Of a stretch of 64,000 nucleotides of DNA, positions 49,907 to 63,215 are shown one piece after another (within the stretch, counting starts at the first letter, position 1; each line of letters begins with the position of its first letter). The notes beneath the pieces are model-generated. The model had not been told where the DNA came from. It was given only the letters and a program-made list of their open reading frames with translations, and ran no database searches. The DNA is from Anaeromyces robustus. Lineage: Eukaryota; Neocallimastigomycota; Neocallimastigomycetes; Neocallimastigales; Neocallimastigaceae. The translations under genes were made by a program, and so were the position numbers. The stretch spans positions 80,001 through 144,000 of the forward strand of contig MCFG01000074.1 of assembly GCA_002104895.1 (NCBI GenBank), read 5' to 3'.

Positions 49907-52900
49907 TTTTTAATTATTGAATTTAAATATATTTAAAAAGATTTAAAACTAAATTGATTTTATTATACAAACTAAATTATATAAATATTATTATTTTTTT
50001 GATTTTTTTTGATTAATATCTATTAAATGAAATAATGATATAGATTTTTTTTTGGATACTTTTACTTTATTTTATACTTTTTTTTTCTTCATTTTTTTGG
50101 AGTATATTAATTAAAATGTTAACTGAATTAGTTTTAAGAATATTCTATAATTAACCAAAATGAAAAAAGAAATTAAAAAACTTTTTTTTTATATGCATAT
50201 TTTATTTAATTGAATTAAATCAAAAAATGTTTATAAATATAAAGTATAAAATAAAGTTTGTATATAAAACAGTTACTATTATATGTAATATGTATAATAT
50301 AAATAATTTCATCATTAATTTTTTTGAAAAATATTATTTATGTTTAAATATAAATAAAATTTATCTATTTAAATATGCTAATTACATTAGAACAATTCTT
50401 TCATAAGTTTTTTAGATAATTTTTTATCTTGATATCATTGATACTTTATATTGCTATTTGTTGATAAGGATAAATTTTTATTTAAAAAAAATTAAAATAT
50501 TTTATTTTTTTTATTAATTTATTTAGAAATTTCTATTATAAATTTTTATAATATGATATTTTGCTTATTTGGGATAAATGATGAAATAATCTTTCTAATT
50601 GAAATACTAACATATTATATAATAAAATAAGCTAAATATTAATGTTATATTATATATATTTTATTATTATCTGATATTTAGTATTTTAACTAAAAATTAT
50701 AATGAAGAAAATAATATTAATAATAAAACAGATTAAATATTTCTATAAAAAGAAAGTGAAAAAAAAAGGAAAAAATTTTTATGTACGGTAGTTGAATTAT
50801 TTTTATTTTATTTTTTTTTTATTTTAATTTATAAATTAAATAAATTGAATTCATAAATATATACATTTATTGAATTGTCCTTTAATTAATATTTGAAACT
50901 GTTTTTTAATTTATAGTTTTATTTTTTTTACTTTTTTTTTGTTTTGATTAAATAATTTTGATACAAAAAAAATTATCGTTTTTGTTTTATTTAAACTTTT
51001 TATTTTCGTAAAAAATATAAAAAATTGAAAAACATTATAATTATAATAATAAAAATGACAAAATAATAATAACTAAGAAAATATATAATAAAATTCTATA
51101 ATAATAATAAATAATAAAATTTTTATCAATTATATGTTTTAATTTAAAGCTATAATTCATTAAGAATCTTTTCTTTTTTTATTTTTTATTTTTTATTTTT
51201 TATTTTTTATTTTTTATTTTTTTTTATCTTTTTTTATTTTTTTTTATTTTTTTTTTTAAACTGGGCTACATAATGTTAAAAATTAAACATTTGTGTCTAA
51301 TATTAAACATAAATCATTATATAATAATAATAAATACTAAATTTGTAAAAAATTAACTTTGATAATAACGCCTCATTTTTTGTACAGAAATTATTTACAA
51401 TAAAAAATTTAACATAATATTTGTATTATGCATTAAACCGTAAATAATTTAATATTAATCAAAAAACAAACAAAATTTTTTAAAAAAAAAAAACACAAAC
51501 AATGTTTAATAAAAAAATTTTTAATAAAGTTTTTTTATAAAAATAAAACTAAATAGTAATTTTTATTAAAAAGAAATAATAAAATCACAAAAATCTTTAT
51601 TAAAAAAATAATAAAATCACAAAAATCTTTATATATAAAATAATAAAATCACAAAAATCTTTACATATAAAATAATTGATATTTTGATTGATGTTTGATT
51701 ATATGATAATTTATAAAAATTTTACATAAAAAATAATCAAAATAAATAAAAAAAATTTTGTTATTATTTCTAACATTAAATTTCTATTAAATTAATTTTT
51801 TTTTTTAAAAAAAATAGAATAAAGCTCAAAATTTATTTCATTTTTTATTTTAATATAGTACAATAAAATTTATGTAATAAATTTTCATCTAGTAAATTAT
51901 ACGTAATAATTTTAAAATATGTATAAAATGTAATATAAAATTACCAGACATTTTTAAATATAATAAAATTTTTTCATCTCAATTACATAATTTAGTGTAA
52001 AATCTAATAATAAATGAAATTTTTATTTATTTAATATAGATTAAATTATTTTGTAATATTTAAAATTTGAATGAATTAATTATATGAAATGTTTAATTAA
52101 CAATGTAGCAGTTTTTATATTTAATTCCTTTAATTAAATATAAACAGCATTTTTATTAAATTTTTTTAATTTTATATTTTTTGTTTTATTATTAATTATT
52201 ATGTTTAAAAAAATTCTTATATCTAAAAAAATCATTATTACTATATATGGAATAAAATAAATAAAAACAGAGATATAATAAAAATATGTTTTAATTTATA
52301 ACAAATAAAGTAAAAATTAATTAATGAACTCTAGATAAATAAAGTTATTAAATATTATTTAAAAAACCGTTTTTTTTATTTTATATAATTTTCTTTAAAA
52401 ATATATGTAATAATATGTAATATATAATATATAATATATAAATTATTATTTTAATATAATTTGTATTATTTTATCTATTTAAATCAAATATATATGTTAT
52501 TTATATATTATATATTATATATTGTTTATTGTTTATTTTTTATTATTTATTATTTATTATTTATCAATTATTATTGACACAAGAAATATAGGAATTATAT
52601 ATATTTGAATTTCTGTCAATCAGTTTTTAATTTTCATATAATAAATATTATTTTATTTTGTTTGATATTTTTTTTAAACTGAAATATAATTCATTATATA
52701 TGTTTTTTAAATATATAAATATATAAAAATTATATTTAAAATTAAAACATATTAATATTTAAATGAATAATAAATAGAAATATATAATATTTAATATATC
52801 AGCAGTTTAATACAACGCTAAATAATATTATATTTTATTAATTAATATAAGAAACTAAATTAAGTTATTTATAATATATAATAACTTTTGATATATAACT

Positions 52901-53137
52901 ATACAAAATGAGATGATAAATAATTAATATTTTATTATTAAATTTTATTTATTATAAATTTTTATTTATAAATATTCTATATAATTTTTACATAATTTTT
53001 AATTTATTAATATTATTCTATAAAAACTAATTTTTATTAATATACTTATTTATTTACAAAGTAATACGTATTTTTTATTTAAATAATTTATATTAAATAA
53101 TTGAAAAAAAATAAATAGATGATGAATTTTAATTATT
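49907..53137. other. 3.2-kb intergenic A/T stretch with a short tandem repeat
   Basis: A TTTTTATTTT-type run at about 51175-51258. Three tandem copies of a 32-33-bp unit (AATAAAATCACAAAAATCTT) occur at about 51580-51670. A block near 50865-50945 (TTTAATTAATATTTGAAACTGTT) recurs near 61615-61645. From about 52880 rightward the sequence belongs to the duplicated unit that carries copy 2. No gene is seen. Confidence 0.6.
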
Positions 53138-54540
53138 TTAATGATTTGAAGAATCGTTATATTGACTTTTAGTATAAAATGGTTCATTGTTTTTCAATAT
53201 GTTTCTGACAGTTTCTGCACCACAATAACCACATGAATCTGAAAGATCTCTATTTTTAGCTTTATGTTCATATTTATAATTATTGTAAGCAGCAATATCA
53301 CCAGCAGCTTTAAGTCCATCATAAATAGTTGAAGCATGTTCATAACATTCATAAAATTCATAATTTTTAGATTTTTGGGAATTATCAACGATATTTGAAC
53401 AAGCACCATAACCACCTCCACATGGACTTCCAGTAAGTGCGATAAGTTTTTCAAAGAATGATTTAGGATAGAAATCTTCTTTCTTTAATCCTTCTGGTAA
53501 ACCATATTTATTAGCACATAATCCAATCATATTTTTAAATAATTGTAAATCACAATCACTTTGTCCTTTTTGACAAGCATAACACATATCATGAATATTA
53601 CATACTGGTTTAAAGAATTCACTAATTTCTTCAGTTAATCCTGCAATTCCAGCAATTTTAGGAATAGAACAACCATCAGCCATATTAAAAGCATTTCCAA
53701 TAGCTCCTTTATCATAAACATTAAATCCATTAAGTTTATGTTCAGTTTTTGTAATATCTTTATTGACATCTTCACATATTCTTTCTGGTTCATGTTCAGG
53801 AATATTTGAACAAGCACCATAACCACCACCACAAGAATTACCAGAAGCAGCTAAAATATCTTCTAAAAATCCTAAAATACCTCTACGAGAAATAGTTCTT
53901 GAATTTTCACCATCAATAATAGGACTTCCTAAAGCAGTTTGTAATAATAAAGTAACAAATACTGGATTGAAAAATTTCATTTTTAATTATTAAATTTTTA
54001 AATTTAAATATATAAATATATATAAAGTTTATTTTTTTATACAATATTTAATTATATAAAATATTTTTATTTATTTTATTAATTATTATTTATTAAATTG
54101 AAGATGTATTTTTTAGTTACATTTACTTCATTTTATACTTTTTTTTCATTTTTTTTTAATATTTAATTTAAAGTACCAATTTTATAAGTTTTACGAATAT
54201 TCTATTTTAAAAATTAAACGGAAAAAAACAAATATATTAAAATTTTATTTTTTTAATTTAATAAAAAAAAACAAAGTACAAGAGATAATTATTTAAAATA
54301 TATAATAAAGTTTTTAAATAAATCAATAAATTATTATAAATAAAATTTAAATAATTTTTATTATTATTGGATGAGAAATTTTTATTTATATTTTTAATAA
54401 AATAATGAAATAAAATTTATATTCATCAAAAGATTTTATTTATATTGAAATCAATCCTTTCATTTATTATTAATCATTTTAACCATTTATTAAATAAATT
54501 TTATATTGTATATTGTCGATATTTAAAACAAGTATTAATA
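52880..54540. repeat. Duplicated 1.6-kb unit, arm A (with PLA2-like copy 2)
   Basis: Reads as the inverted counterpart of about 56497-58115. The shared text includes flanks on both sides of the gene: CAAAATGAGATGATAAATAA at the low end and ATATTGTATATTGTCGATAT at the high end. The same unit, direct to arm A, recurs at about 59490-61105. Borders are by eye, to within some tens of bases. Confidence 0.75.
53138..53980 (-). CDS. Secreted phospholipase-A2-like protein, copy 2
   Basis: 280 residues, intronless. Same architecture as copy 1: signal peptide ending near ALGSP, dibasic SRRG at 31-34, first CGGGYGACSNI at 50-60, GCSIP at 103-107, catalytic VCNIHDMCYACQ with His130-Asp131, second CGGGYGACSNI, then YECYEHASTIYDG and CGYCGAET. 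It ends in a Ser/Tyr-rich tail (KSQYNDSSNH). About 75-80% identical to copy 1 by eye and nearly identical to copy 3. It forms a head-to-head pair with copy 3 across about 3 kb, and the homology includes about 560 bp upstream and 260 bp downstream of the coding region. Confidence 0.82.
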   Translation of the reverse strand: MKFFNPVFVTLLLQTALGSPIIDGENSRTISRRGILGFLEDILAASGNSCGGGYGACSNIPEHEPERICEDVNKDITKTEHKLNGFNVYDKGAIGNAFNMADGCSIPKIAGIAGLTEEISEFFKPVCNIHDMCYACQKGQSDCDLQLFKNMIGLCANKYGLPEGLKKEDFYPKSFFEKLIALTGSPCGGGYGACSNIVDNSQKSKNYEFYECYEHASTIYDGLKAAGDIAAYNNYKYEHKAKNRDLSDSCGYCGAETVRNILKNNEPFYTKSQYNDSSNH

Positions 54541-57025
54541 TAAAAAAATAAAAATAAATAGCACTAATTATTTTAATTATTAATGTTAAAGAAATATCTA
54601 TTAAAAATTGATCTAAAATACATAAATAATCATTAATATTAATAAAATAACTGTTATTTTATGTTAAAAATTTTAAATAATAGTATATGATATAATAATA
54701 CTAATAATATATAAATACATACGTAATAATATAAAAGAAATAATAGTACTATATTTATATAAATTAATATTTAATATTATACTAAAAAATGTAATGTAAA
54801 ATAAAAAAAAAACTATATTATATTTACATATAATTTATTGTTATAATAAATTTTAATAATTTTACTATAAAATATTATGTAAGATATAAAGAAAATATTA
54901 AATTATATTTTATATTTTATATATTTTTATAATGTAAAAAAATATATATATTATTAAGTGATAAATAAGAAATGCTTTTTTATATAAAATATTATAATAA
55001 AATTTAAATAAATCATTTCATAGATATACAAATTTATTTTGATGCATATTAATATTTATAATAGTTATTTTTTTACAAAAATAATTTTTAATTATTTCTT
55101 TTATACAATAAAGAATAATTTTTTTATGAATTTTTAATCAATTTATTAATATAATGATAAAAATGTGATTACATATAATATCATAAATAATTTAATATTT
55201 TTTAATACTTTTTTATTTATTGTTTTCTAGAATTTGAATTATTTTGGATAATTAATAAGTTTCCATTTTTTGCTGTAACAGTTTAATTAATTTAATAATA
55301 AAAATCATTTATTTTTCTTCCGTTTAATTAATTAAAAAATAAAAATATTTTGAAAATTATATTATTTTTTGTTTTTAATTGTAAATTATCTTAATATCTA
55401 TTATTTTAATTTATACATTATAATATATAATTTGTAAGAAAAAGTAATTAAAAAATAAATCAAGTAATTAAATATTAAAAAATGTTAGTTATTTTTTAAG
55501 AAATATTAAAGATTTTTTTTAGTTGAATATTACAATGATTTAACAGATTTCTTTTCTTTAATGTTATTTGTAATAATTTTAAATATTTTTCTTTTTTTAT
55601 AGAATTTTCAAATTCACTTTATTAACTATAATATTTTTCAATTAATCGTATATATATTTATATTTTATTATATAATTATTTAATATTATATGTTATCAAT
55701 TAATTATAAAATAAAATAATAAACTAATTTATATGTTTTATTTTTTATTTATTTTTTTATTCTTTTTTTTTTTTAATTATATTAGGTTATATTATAAAAT
55801 GATATATTTAATTTAGATTAATAAATAAGTTATAAACAAATGAATAATAAATAAATAAAAATAAATTAAAATGCAAAAGTTATTTTTTATGATAATCGTT
55901 TAAATTAATAAAATTAAGATTTTTTTTATTGTTTATGTTAATGTATTTATACAGATATAATTAATTATATTAATAATGTTTTATTAAAAACTATGTTTAT
56001 CTACAAAAAAAAAGTATAAAGAAAATTATATTTTTTATTATTATAAATACATATATATTATAAAGAAATATTGAGTTTAAAATATATTTTAAATTTTATA
56101 TTTCCAACAAACATAATAAAAGTACAATTGATATTAAAATTGTTAAAAATTTTTGGAATAGAAGCTGTAACAATGTTAATAATGAATTATTTTAAATATT
56201 TAGAAGAAAATGGTTTTTTAAAAAGATGAAATTAATTATGAATTTAAAAGGAAAGAGTTACACTTAAGATTAATACTTAATATTTTTTATTTATATTTTA
56301 AGCTATATTTAATATATTTAATTGTAAAAAAATAAATTTAAATAAATTATATATAAATATAATATTAATATTTATTTAATATTTTATTAGTATTATATAG
56401 TATTATTTAAAATTTTTTAACCTAGAGTAACAATTATTTTTTTAATAGAAATTTCTTTAAAATAAATAATTTAAAGAATTTATCAATATTTATTTTTATA
56501 AAATATCAACAATATACAATATGAAAATTAATAAATAATTAATAATAATAAATGAAAGGATTGATTTCAATATAAATAATCTTTTGATGAATATAAATTT
56601 TATTTCATTATTTTATTAAAAATATAAATAAAAATTTCTCATCCAATAATAATAAAAATTATTTAAATCTTATTAATAATAATTTATTGATTTATTTAAA
56701 AACTTTATTATATATTTTAAATAAATTATCTCTTGTATTTCGTTTTTTATCAAATTAAAAAAATAAAATTTTAATATATTTATTTTTTTCCGTTTAATTT
56801 TTAAAATAGAATATTCGTAAAACTTTTTAAAATGGTACTTTTAAATTATATATTAAAAAAGAATGAAACAAAAAGTATAAAATGAAGTAAATGTAACTAA
56901 AAAATACATCTTCAATTTAATAAATAATATTAATTAGTAAAATAAATAAAATATTTTAATAATTAAATATTTTATAATAAAATAAACTTTATATATATTT
57001 ATATATTTAAATTTAATAATTAAAA
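53981..57025. other. Region between head-to-head PLA2-like copies 2 and 3
   Basis: 53981 to about 54540 is the upstream flank of copy 2, and about 56497-57025 is its inverted counterpart upstream of copy 3 (both hold GAAGATGTATTTTTTAGTTA or its complement and an AATCCTTTCATTTATTATTA block). Between them, blocks at about 55230-55330 (TGCTGTAACAGTTTAATTAA) and 55490-55620 (ending TTTTCAAATTCAC) recur in the same orientation near 58775-59120 and 62160-62790. No gene is seen. Confidence 0.7.
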
Positions 57026-58115
57026 ATGAAATTTTTCAATCCAGTATTTGTTACTTTATTATTACAAACTGCTTTAGGAAGTCCTATTATTGATGGTGAA
57101 AATTCAAAAACTATTTCTCGTAGAGGTATTTTAGGATTTTTAGAAGATATTTTAGCTACTTCTGGTAATTCTTGTGGTGGTGGTTATGGTGCTTGTTCAA
57201 ATATTCCTGAACATGAACCAGAAAGAATATGTGAAGATGTAAATAAAGATATTACAAAAACTGAACATAAACTTAATGGATTTAATGTTTATGATAAAGG
57301 AGCTGTTGGAAATGCTTTTAATATGGCTGATGGTTGTTCTATTCCAAAAATTGCTGGAATTGCAGGATTAACTGAAGAAATTAGTGAATTCTTTAAACCA
57401 GTATGTAATATTCATGATATGTGTTATGATTGTCAAAAAGGACAAAGTGATTGTGATTTACAATTATTTAAAAATATGATTGGATTATGTGCTAATAAAT
57501 ATGGTTTACCAGAAGGATTAAAGAAAGAAGATTTCTATCCTAAATCATTCTTTGAAAAACTTATCGCACTTACTGGAAGTCCATGTGGAGGTGGTTATGG
57601 TGCTTGTTCAAATATTGTTGATAATTCCAAAGAATCTAAAAATTATGAATTTTATGAATGTTATGAACATGCTTCAACTATTTATGATGGACTTAAAGCT
57701 GCTGGTGATATTGCTGCTTACAATAATTATAAATATGAACATAAAGCTAAAAATAGAGATCTTTCAGATTCATGTGGTTATTGTGGTGCAGAAACTGTCA
57801 AAAATATATTGAGAAACAATGAACCATTTTATACTAAAAGTCAATATAACGATTCTTCAAATCATTAAAATAATTAAAATTCACTTATTTATTTTTTTTC
57901 AATTATTTAATAAAAATTATTTAAATAAAAAATATGTATTACATTGTAAATAAGTAAAAAAATAAATATAAATTTAGTTTTTATAGAATAATATTAATAA
58001 ATTATAAATTATGTAAAAATTATATAGAATATTTATAAATAAAAATTTAAAATAAATAAAATTTAATAATAAAATATTAATTATTTATCATCTTCTCATT
58101 TTGTTTAGTCATATA
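56497..58115. repeat. Duplicated 1.6-kb unit, arm B, inverted (with PLA2-like copy 3)
   Basis: Inverted relative to arm A (52880-54540) and to the unit at about 59490-61105. Outside this segment, the neighbouring shared noncoding blocks keep the same orientation as elsewhere in the array, so the segment itself appears to be what turned over. Confidence 0.72.
57026..57868 (+). CDS. Secreted phospholipase-A2-like protein, copy 3 (inverted)
   Basis: 280 residues, intronless, the only member of the array on the plus strand. Differs from copy 2 at only about ten residues: Lys for Arg at 28 before TISRR, Thr for Ala in DILATSG, Val for Ile in GAVGNAF, and Asp for Ala at 135, giving HDMCYDCQKG directly beside the catalytic His130-Asp131. 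The other copies have Ala at this place, so this is a candidate functional change. The signal peptide, dibasic site, twin CGGGYGACSNI motifs and C-terminal cysteines are kept. The start is the ATG that aligns with the other copies, after an AATTAAAA leader also found in them. Confidence 0.82.
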   Translation: MKFFNPVFVTLLLQTALGSPIIDGENSKTISRRGILGFLEDILATSGNSCGGGYGACSNIPEHEPERICEDVNKDITKTEHKLNGFNVYDKGAVGNAFNMADGCSIPKIAGIAGLTEEISEFFKPVCNIHDMCYDCQKGQSDCDLQLFKNMIGLCANKYGLPEGLKKEDFYPKSFFEKLIALTGSPCGGGYGACSNIVDNSKESKNYEFYECYEHASTIYDGLKAAGDIAAYNNYKYEHKAKNRDLSDSCGYCGAETVKNILRNNEPFYTKSQYNDSSNH

Positions 58116-59734
58116 TTTTATGAATTAATAATAATTATAATTGATATAATATAAATGAGAAAGTTAAAATTTTTTTATTCTTTTTTTTTTTTTTTTTTTT
58201 TTTTAATTCTAATTTTAATATAAAATATTATAATAAGAATTAAATAAATGAATTCATAAATTAATAAAATTATTTATTACAAATTAATAATAATAATTGT
58301 AACAGTTATCTTTTTAATTTTAGTTTTTCGAACTACATACTTTTTTGAATAAAAATAATTATTTTTATTTATTTTTAAATTAGTGAAAAAGTTAAAATAT
58401 AATTAATATTATATAATAATATTAATTAATAGTAATAATAATTAAAATTATTAAATTATTTTTTTGATGTAATATATATGTTATTATAAAAACTATTATT
58501 GGAAAATTTATTAGTTTTAATTATATATTTTATATCAATATCAATATATTTATCTGGTAAAATTTTTCAAACATTGTTTTTCTTTAAAGAAATTTTATAG
58601 TCTTTATTTATAATTAAATATACGTATTTAAGAAAAATAAAAACTTTTTTATTTTCTTTTTTAATATTTATGAATTTAATATATTATTATATAATTATTA
58701 ATTATTAAGTATTAAGTATTTTTCATTTAAATTTTTTTTTTGAGTTTTATTCATAAATAATTGTTTTGAATTTTGCTGTAAAAATTGAATTAATTTAATA
58801 ATAAAAAGATTTACAAATTAAAATAATGAAACAATATGATTTTAAAAACATTTTTTAAATTAATTAAATGAAAAAAATAATAAATTTAATTTTTAATAAA
58901 TATTTCATTATAATATATCTAAATAAAAAGAATAAAATATTATATAATTTACAATGAAATATGAAATACTAAAAAATATAGTTATTTTTTTGGAAATATT
59001 AAATAACAAAATTTTTCAGTTAAAGATTTTAAAGATATAACAGATCAAAATTTTTTATTAATATAATTTGTAATATTTTAAATAATTTTCCTTTTTTTTA
59101 AACAATTTCCAAATTCACATTGGCAATAATAATATTTTCTACATAATAATATTTTTCTAATTATTTAATATTTCATTTTATTAATTTTAAAAAAATAATT
59201 AGTTAATTTTTCTTTCACATTTTTACATTTAAAAGTTTTAACAAATAAAATAATTTAAATAAATAAATTTCTTAAATAAATAAATAAAAACACAAAATGT
59301 ATTCCATATGATATATAATTTAAATTAAAATAGTTATTTTTTTATAGTTTTTTGATATTGCTTATAAGAATAATAAACATATATATTTAATGAATTTTAA
59401 AAAAATATCATTTAAAAAAAATAATGGTAATATATATATAAATAAAATGAATGTACTATTTTATTAAAATTATAATTATTACTTACTCAAAAAATATATA
59501 ATTAAGCAAAATGATATAATAAATAATTAATATTTTATTATTAAATTTTATTTATTTTAAATTTTTATTTTTTTAATATTATATATATATTTTTACATAA
59601 TTTTTATTTTATTAATATTATTCTATAGTAACAAAATTTATATTTATTTATTTACAATGTAATACATATTTTTTATTTAAATAAATTAAGTACAATAATT
59701 GAAAAAAAAAATAAATAGATGAATTTTAATTATT
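57869..59734. other. Region between PLA2-like copies 3 and 4
   Basis: 57869 to about 58115 is the downstream flank of copy 3. A poly-T tract of about 23 bases lies at 58182-58204. Blocks at about 58775-58810 (TTTGCTGTAAAAATTGAATT) and 58980-59120 (GTTATTTTTTTGGAAATATT, then TTTCCAAATTCAC) match blocks upstream of copies 2 and 4. From about 59490 the downstream flank of copy 4 begins. No gene is seen. Confidence 0.65.
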
Positions 59735-60574
59735 TTAATGATCTGAAGAATCGTTATATTGACTTTTAGTATAAAATGGTTCATTGTTTCTCAATATATT
59801 TTTGACAGTTTCTGCACCACAATAACCACATGAATCTGAAAGATCTCTATTTTTAGCTTTATGTTCATATTTGTAATTATTGTAAGCAGCAATATCACCA
59901 GCAGCTTTAAGTCCATCATAAATAGTTGAAGCATGTTCATAACATTCATAAAATTCTGAATTACTAGATTTGGAACCACTAGAAATATTAGTACAAGCAC
60001 CATAACCACCTCCACATGGACTTCCAGAATGTGAGATAATTTTTTCAATGAATGATTTAGGATAGAAATCTTCTTTATTTAATCCTTCTGGTAAACCATA
60101 TTTATTAGCACATAATCCAATCATATTTTTAAATAATTGTAAATCACAATCACTTTGTCCTTTTTGACAAGCATAACACATATCATGAATATTACATACT
60201 GGTTTAAAGAATTCACTAATTTCTTCAGTTAATCCTACAATTCCAGCAATTTTTGGAATAGAACAACCATCAGCCATATTAAAAGCATTTCCAACAGCTC
60301 CTTTATCATAAACTTTAAATCCATGAAGAGTATGATCAGTTTTTATGATATCACTATTTACATCTTCACATATTCTATCCGGTTCATGTTCAGGAATATT
60401 TGAACAAGCACCATAACCACCACCACAAGAATTACCAGAAGCAGCTAAAATATCTTCTAAAAATCCTAAAATACCTCTACGAGAAATAGTACTTGAATTT
60501 TCACCATCAATAATAGGACTTCCTAAAGCAGTTTGTAATAATAAAGTAACAAATACTGGATTGAAAAATTTCAT
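59735..60574 (-). CDS. Secreted phospholipase-A2-like protein, copy 4
   Basis: 279 residues, intronless, same layout as copies 2 and 3 with His130-Asp131 in VCNIHDMCYACQ. It is locally diverged in two places. Residues 66-90 read DRICEDVNSDIIKTDHTLHGF, and the second repeat region reads IEKIISHSGSPCGGGYGACTNISSGSKSSNSEFYE, with one residue fewer than copies 2 and 3. The change of SNI to TNI adds to the Ser-rich linker. Outside these blocks it is almost identical to copy 3, a mosaic that fits patchy gene conversion or recombination between family members. The C-terminal YECYEHASTIYDG and CGYCGAET motifs are kept. Confidence 0.82.
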   Translation of the reverse strand: MKFFNPVFVTLLLQTALGSPIIDGENSSTISRRGILGFLEDILAASGNSCGGGYGACSNIPEHEPDRICEDVNSDIIKTDHTLHGFKVYDKGAVGNAFNMADGCSIPKIAGIVGLTEEISEFFKPVCNIHDMCYACQKGQSDCDLQLFKNMIGLCANKYGLPEGLNKEDFYPKSFIEKIISHSGSPCGGGYGACTNISSGSKSSNSEFYECYEHASTIYDGLKAAGDIAAYNNYKYEHKAKNRDLSDSCGYCGAETVKNILRNNEPFYTKSQYNDSSDH

Positions 60575-63159
60575 TTTTAATTATTAAATTTAAATTTAAA
60601 TATATAAAATTTATTTTATTATACAATATTTATTTATATAAAATATTTATATTTATTTTATTTATTTTATTAGTTATTACTATTTATTAAACTGAAGATG
60701 TATTTTTTAGTTACATTTACTTCATTTTATACTTTTTTTTCATTCTTTTTGAATATATAATTTAAAAGTACTAATTTAATAAGTTTAAGAATATTCTATT
60801 TTAAAAATTAAACGGAAAAAAATAAATATATTAAAATTTTATTTTTTTAATTTAATAAAAAAAAAAAATACAAGAGATAATTATATATAATATTTAATAA
60901 AGTTTTATATAAATCAATAAATTATTATAAATAAAATTTAAATAATTTTTATTATTATTGGATGAGAAATTTTTATTTTTATTTTTAATAAAATAATGAA
61001 ATAAAATTTATATTTATCAAAAGATTATTTATATTGAAATCAATCCTTTCATTTATTATTAATTATTTATAAAAAAAATTTTCATGTTGTTGATATTTAA
61101 AACATTAATTTATATATTATATTGGGAAAAATAAATTTTTAATTTATTAAAAATAAATAAAAAGTGAATATCCCAAAATACTTTAAATCATAATTTTTTA
61201 TTAGGAACATCTTTAACTTTAAAGTAAATTACTTAAATAAATTATTATTAACAAAATAACTTGATATTTTGAATTAAAAGATATAAATCATAATTTATAA
61301 TAGTAATATTTATATAACAGATAAATATAATATAAATATTATCTTTATATTTTATTTATTAATTTATTATTATGCTAATATTTATTATTTATTACTATAA
61401 AAAAAAATTATATTATATTTAATATTTTATACATCTTTTGTTTAAAAAAAAAAGAAAAATTTGTTATATTAAGAAGTTGCCTTTAAAAATATGTATCTAT
61501 ATTATATGAAGAATTAATATTTTCTTTATTTTTTAGTTTTCAATTCAAATTTTTAAGAAAAAACATAAAATTACAAAATAAATAAATGAAATAAAATTTT
61601 TAAATTTCTTTTTATTGCATTTTAATTAATATTTGAAACAGTTATTTTATAATTTAAATTTCACCCCTTCCTTTTTGGATTAATGTAGTAAAAAAATAAT
61701 AATTAATGTTTTTATCTATTCTTTTTAAAATAAAAATATTAAAAGATTATTATTATAATGATAATAATTAATAATTAATATTTAAAATTATAATAATTAT
61801 TATATAAAAATAATGAATAAAAGAAATATAAAATCGAAGAAACTATATTTATTTAATTTTATATAAAATAAATATTTACAAATAACTAAAAATTTCTTAG
61901 AAGAGAAACAAAATTTGAAAATTGAAATGTTTTAACCAAATAGATTTATTAAAATTAGTATAAATTGTGTAAATTTATATAAAGATAAATTTAATACTCA
62001 TTTTAAATAATAATAAAAAATAGTCATTAAATTATAAATTTTAGTATATATATAAAAATTGATAATAATTATCTTTAATATAATGCTTATTTTCTTTTAA
62101 AGTAATTAAATATCACACAACAAAGAATTAAATAATTATTAATGATTTTTATTTATTTATTTATTTTTTTTTAAATTTTTATTTCAGATAATTAATTTAA
62201 TTTTTGTTGTAATTATAATTAATATAATAATAAAAAAATTTTGTAAATAAAAATATAAAATAATTATTTTTTAAATTAATTAAAACGGAATACAAATAAA
62301 TGAAAATTTCAATTTTTAGTTTATTCATTATAATATATAATTTGTTATTAAAAAGGTAATAAAAATTAACTCATTTATCATGAAATACTGAAAAAAATTA
62401 GTTGCTTTATTGAAAAATATTTTAAAATATTTTAAAAATATTATATATATATTTAAACAATATATAACATATATAATATATATAATATATAATAATAATA
62501 AAAATAATAAAACCCTTTATATATATATTATATATATATTATATTATTTTATATATATATTATACATATATATTAATATATGTAAAATACATATATTTTA
62601 TCAATTTATTTTATATATAAAAATACCATTTTTTATGTATTTTTACATCAAAAAATACCTTTTTTTGTGTATAAATGCGTATAAAATAACATTTAACATT
62701 TATTATTATTTATTATATATATAAATTATATATATAGGTTATTATTATTATTGTTTGTTGATATAATTTCAACAGATAGTTTCCAAATTCACTATGATAA
62801 CTATTATATTTATCATTTAACTACAAAAATTATATATTGATTTAACAAAAACTATATTTAATATATTATTTTTGATGTATATATAGGAGATTTCCTTATA
62901 AAAGAAATGCATTTTACAAATATAAAATAAATTTATTTTTATTTAATTTTCTAAATCATGTTTATTAATAATTAATTAAAAAAATAAATTAATGATAAAT
63001 TTTATATATTTTTATTTTTTATAATATTTAATAAACTTAATATAGTATAAAAAAAGAAATATATTAAAATTTTAAAATAAATTATTAAATAAATAAATTA
63101 TTAAATAAATAAATAAATCAATAAATAAATCAATAAAAAATCAATAAATAAATAAATAA

Positions 63160-63215
<56 letters not shown>

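Noticed and set aside
53194-53454. Second frame overlapping the PLA2-like genes (about 86 codons)
   Set aside because: Out-of-frame shadow of a highly conserved gene; Met/Leu/Ile-rich with no features.
62410-62724. 104-codon open frame with Ile/Tyr runs
   Set aside because: Translation of TA-rich DNA between PLA2-like copies; composition fully explained by TAT/ATA repeats.
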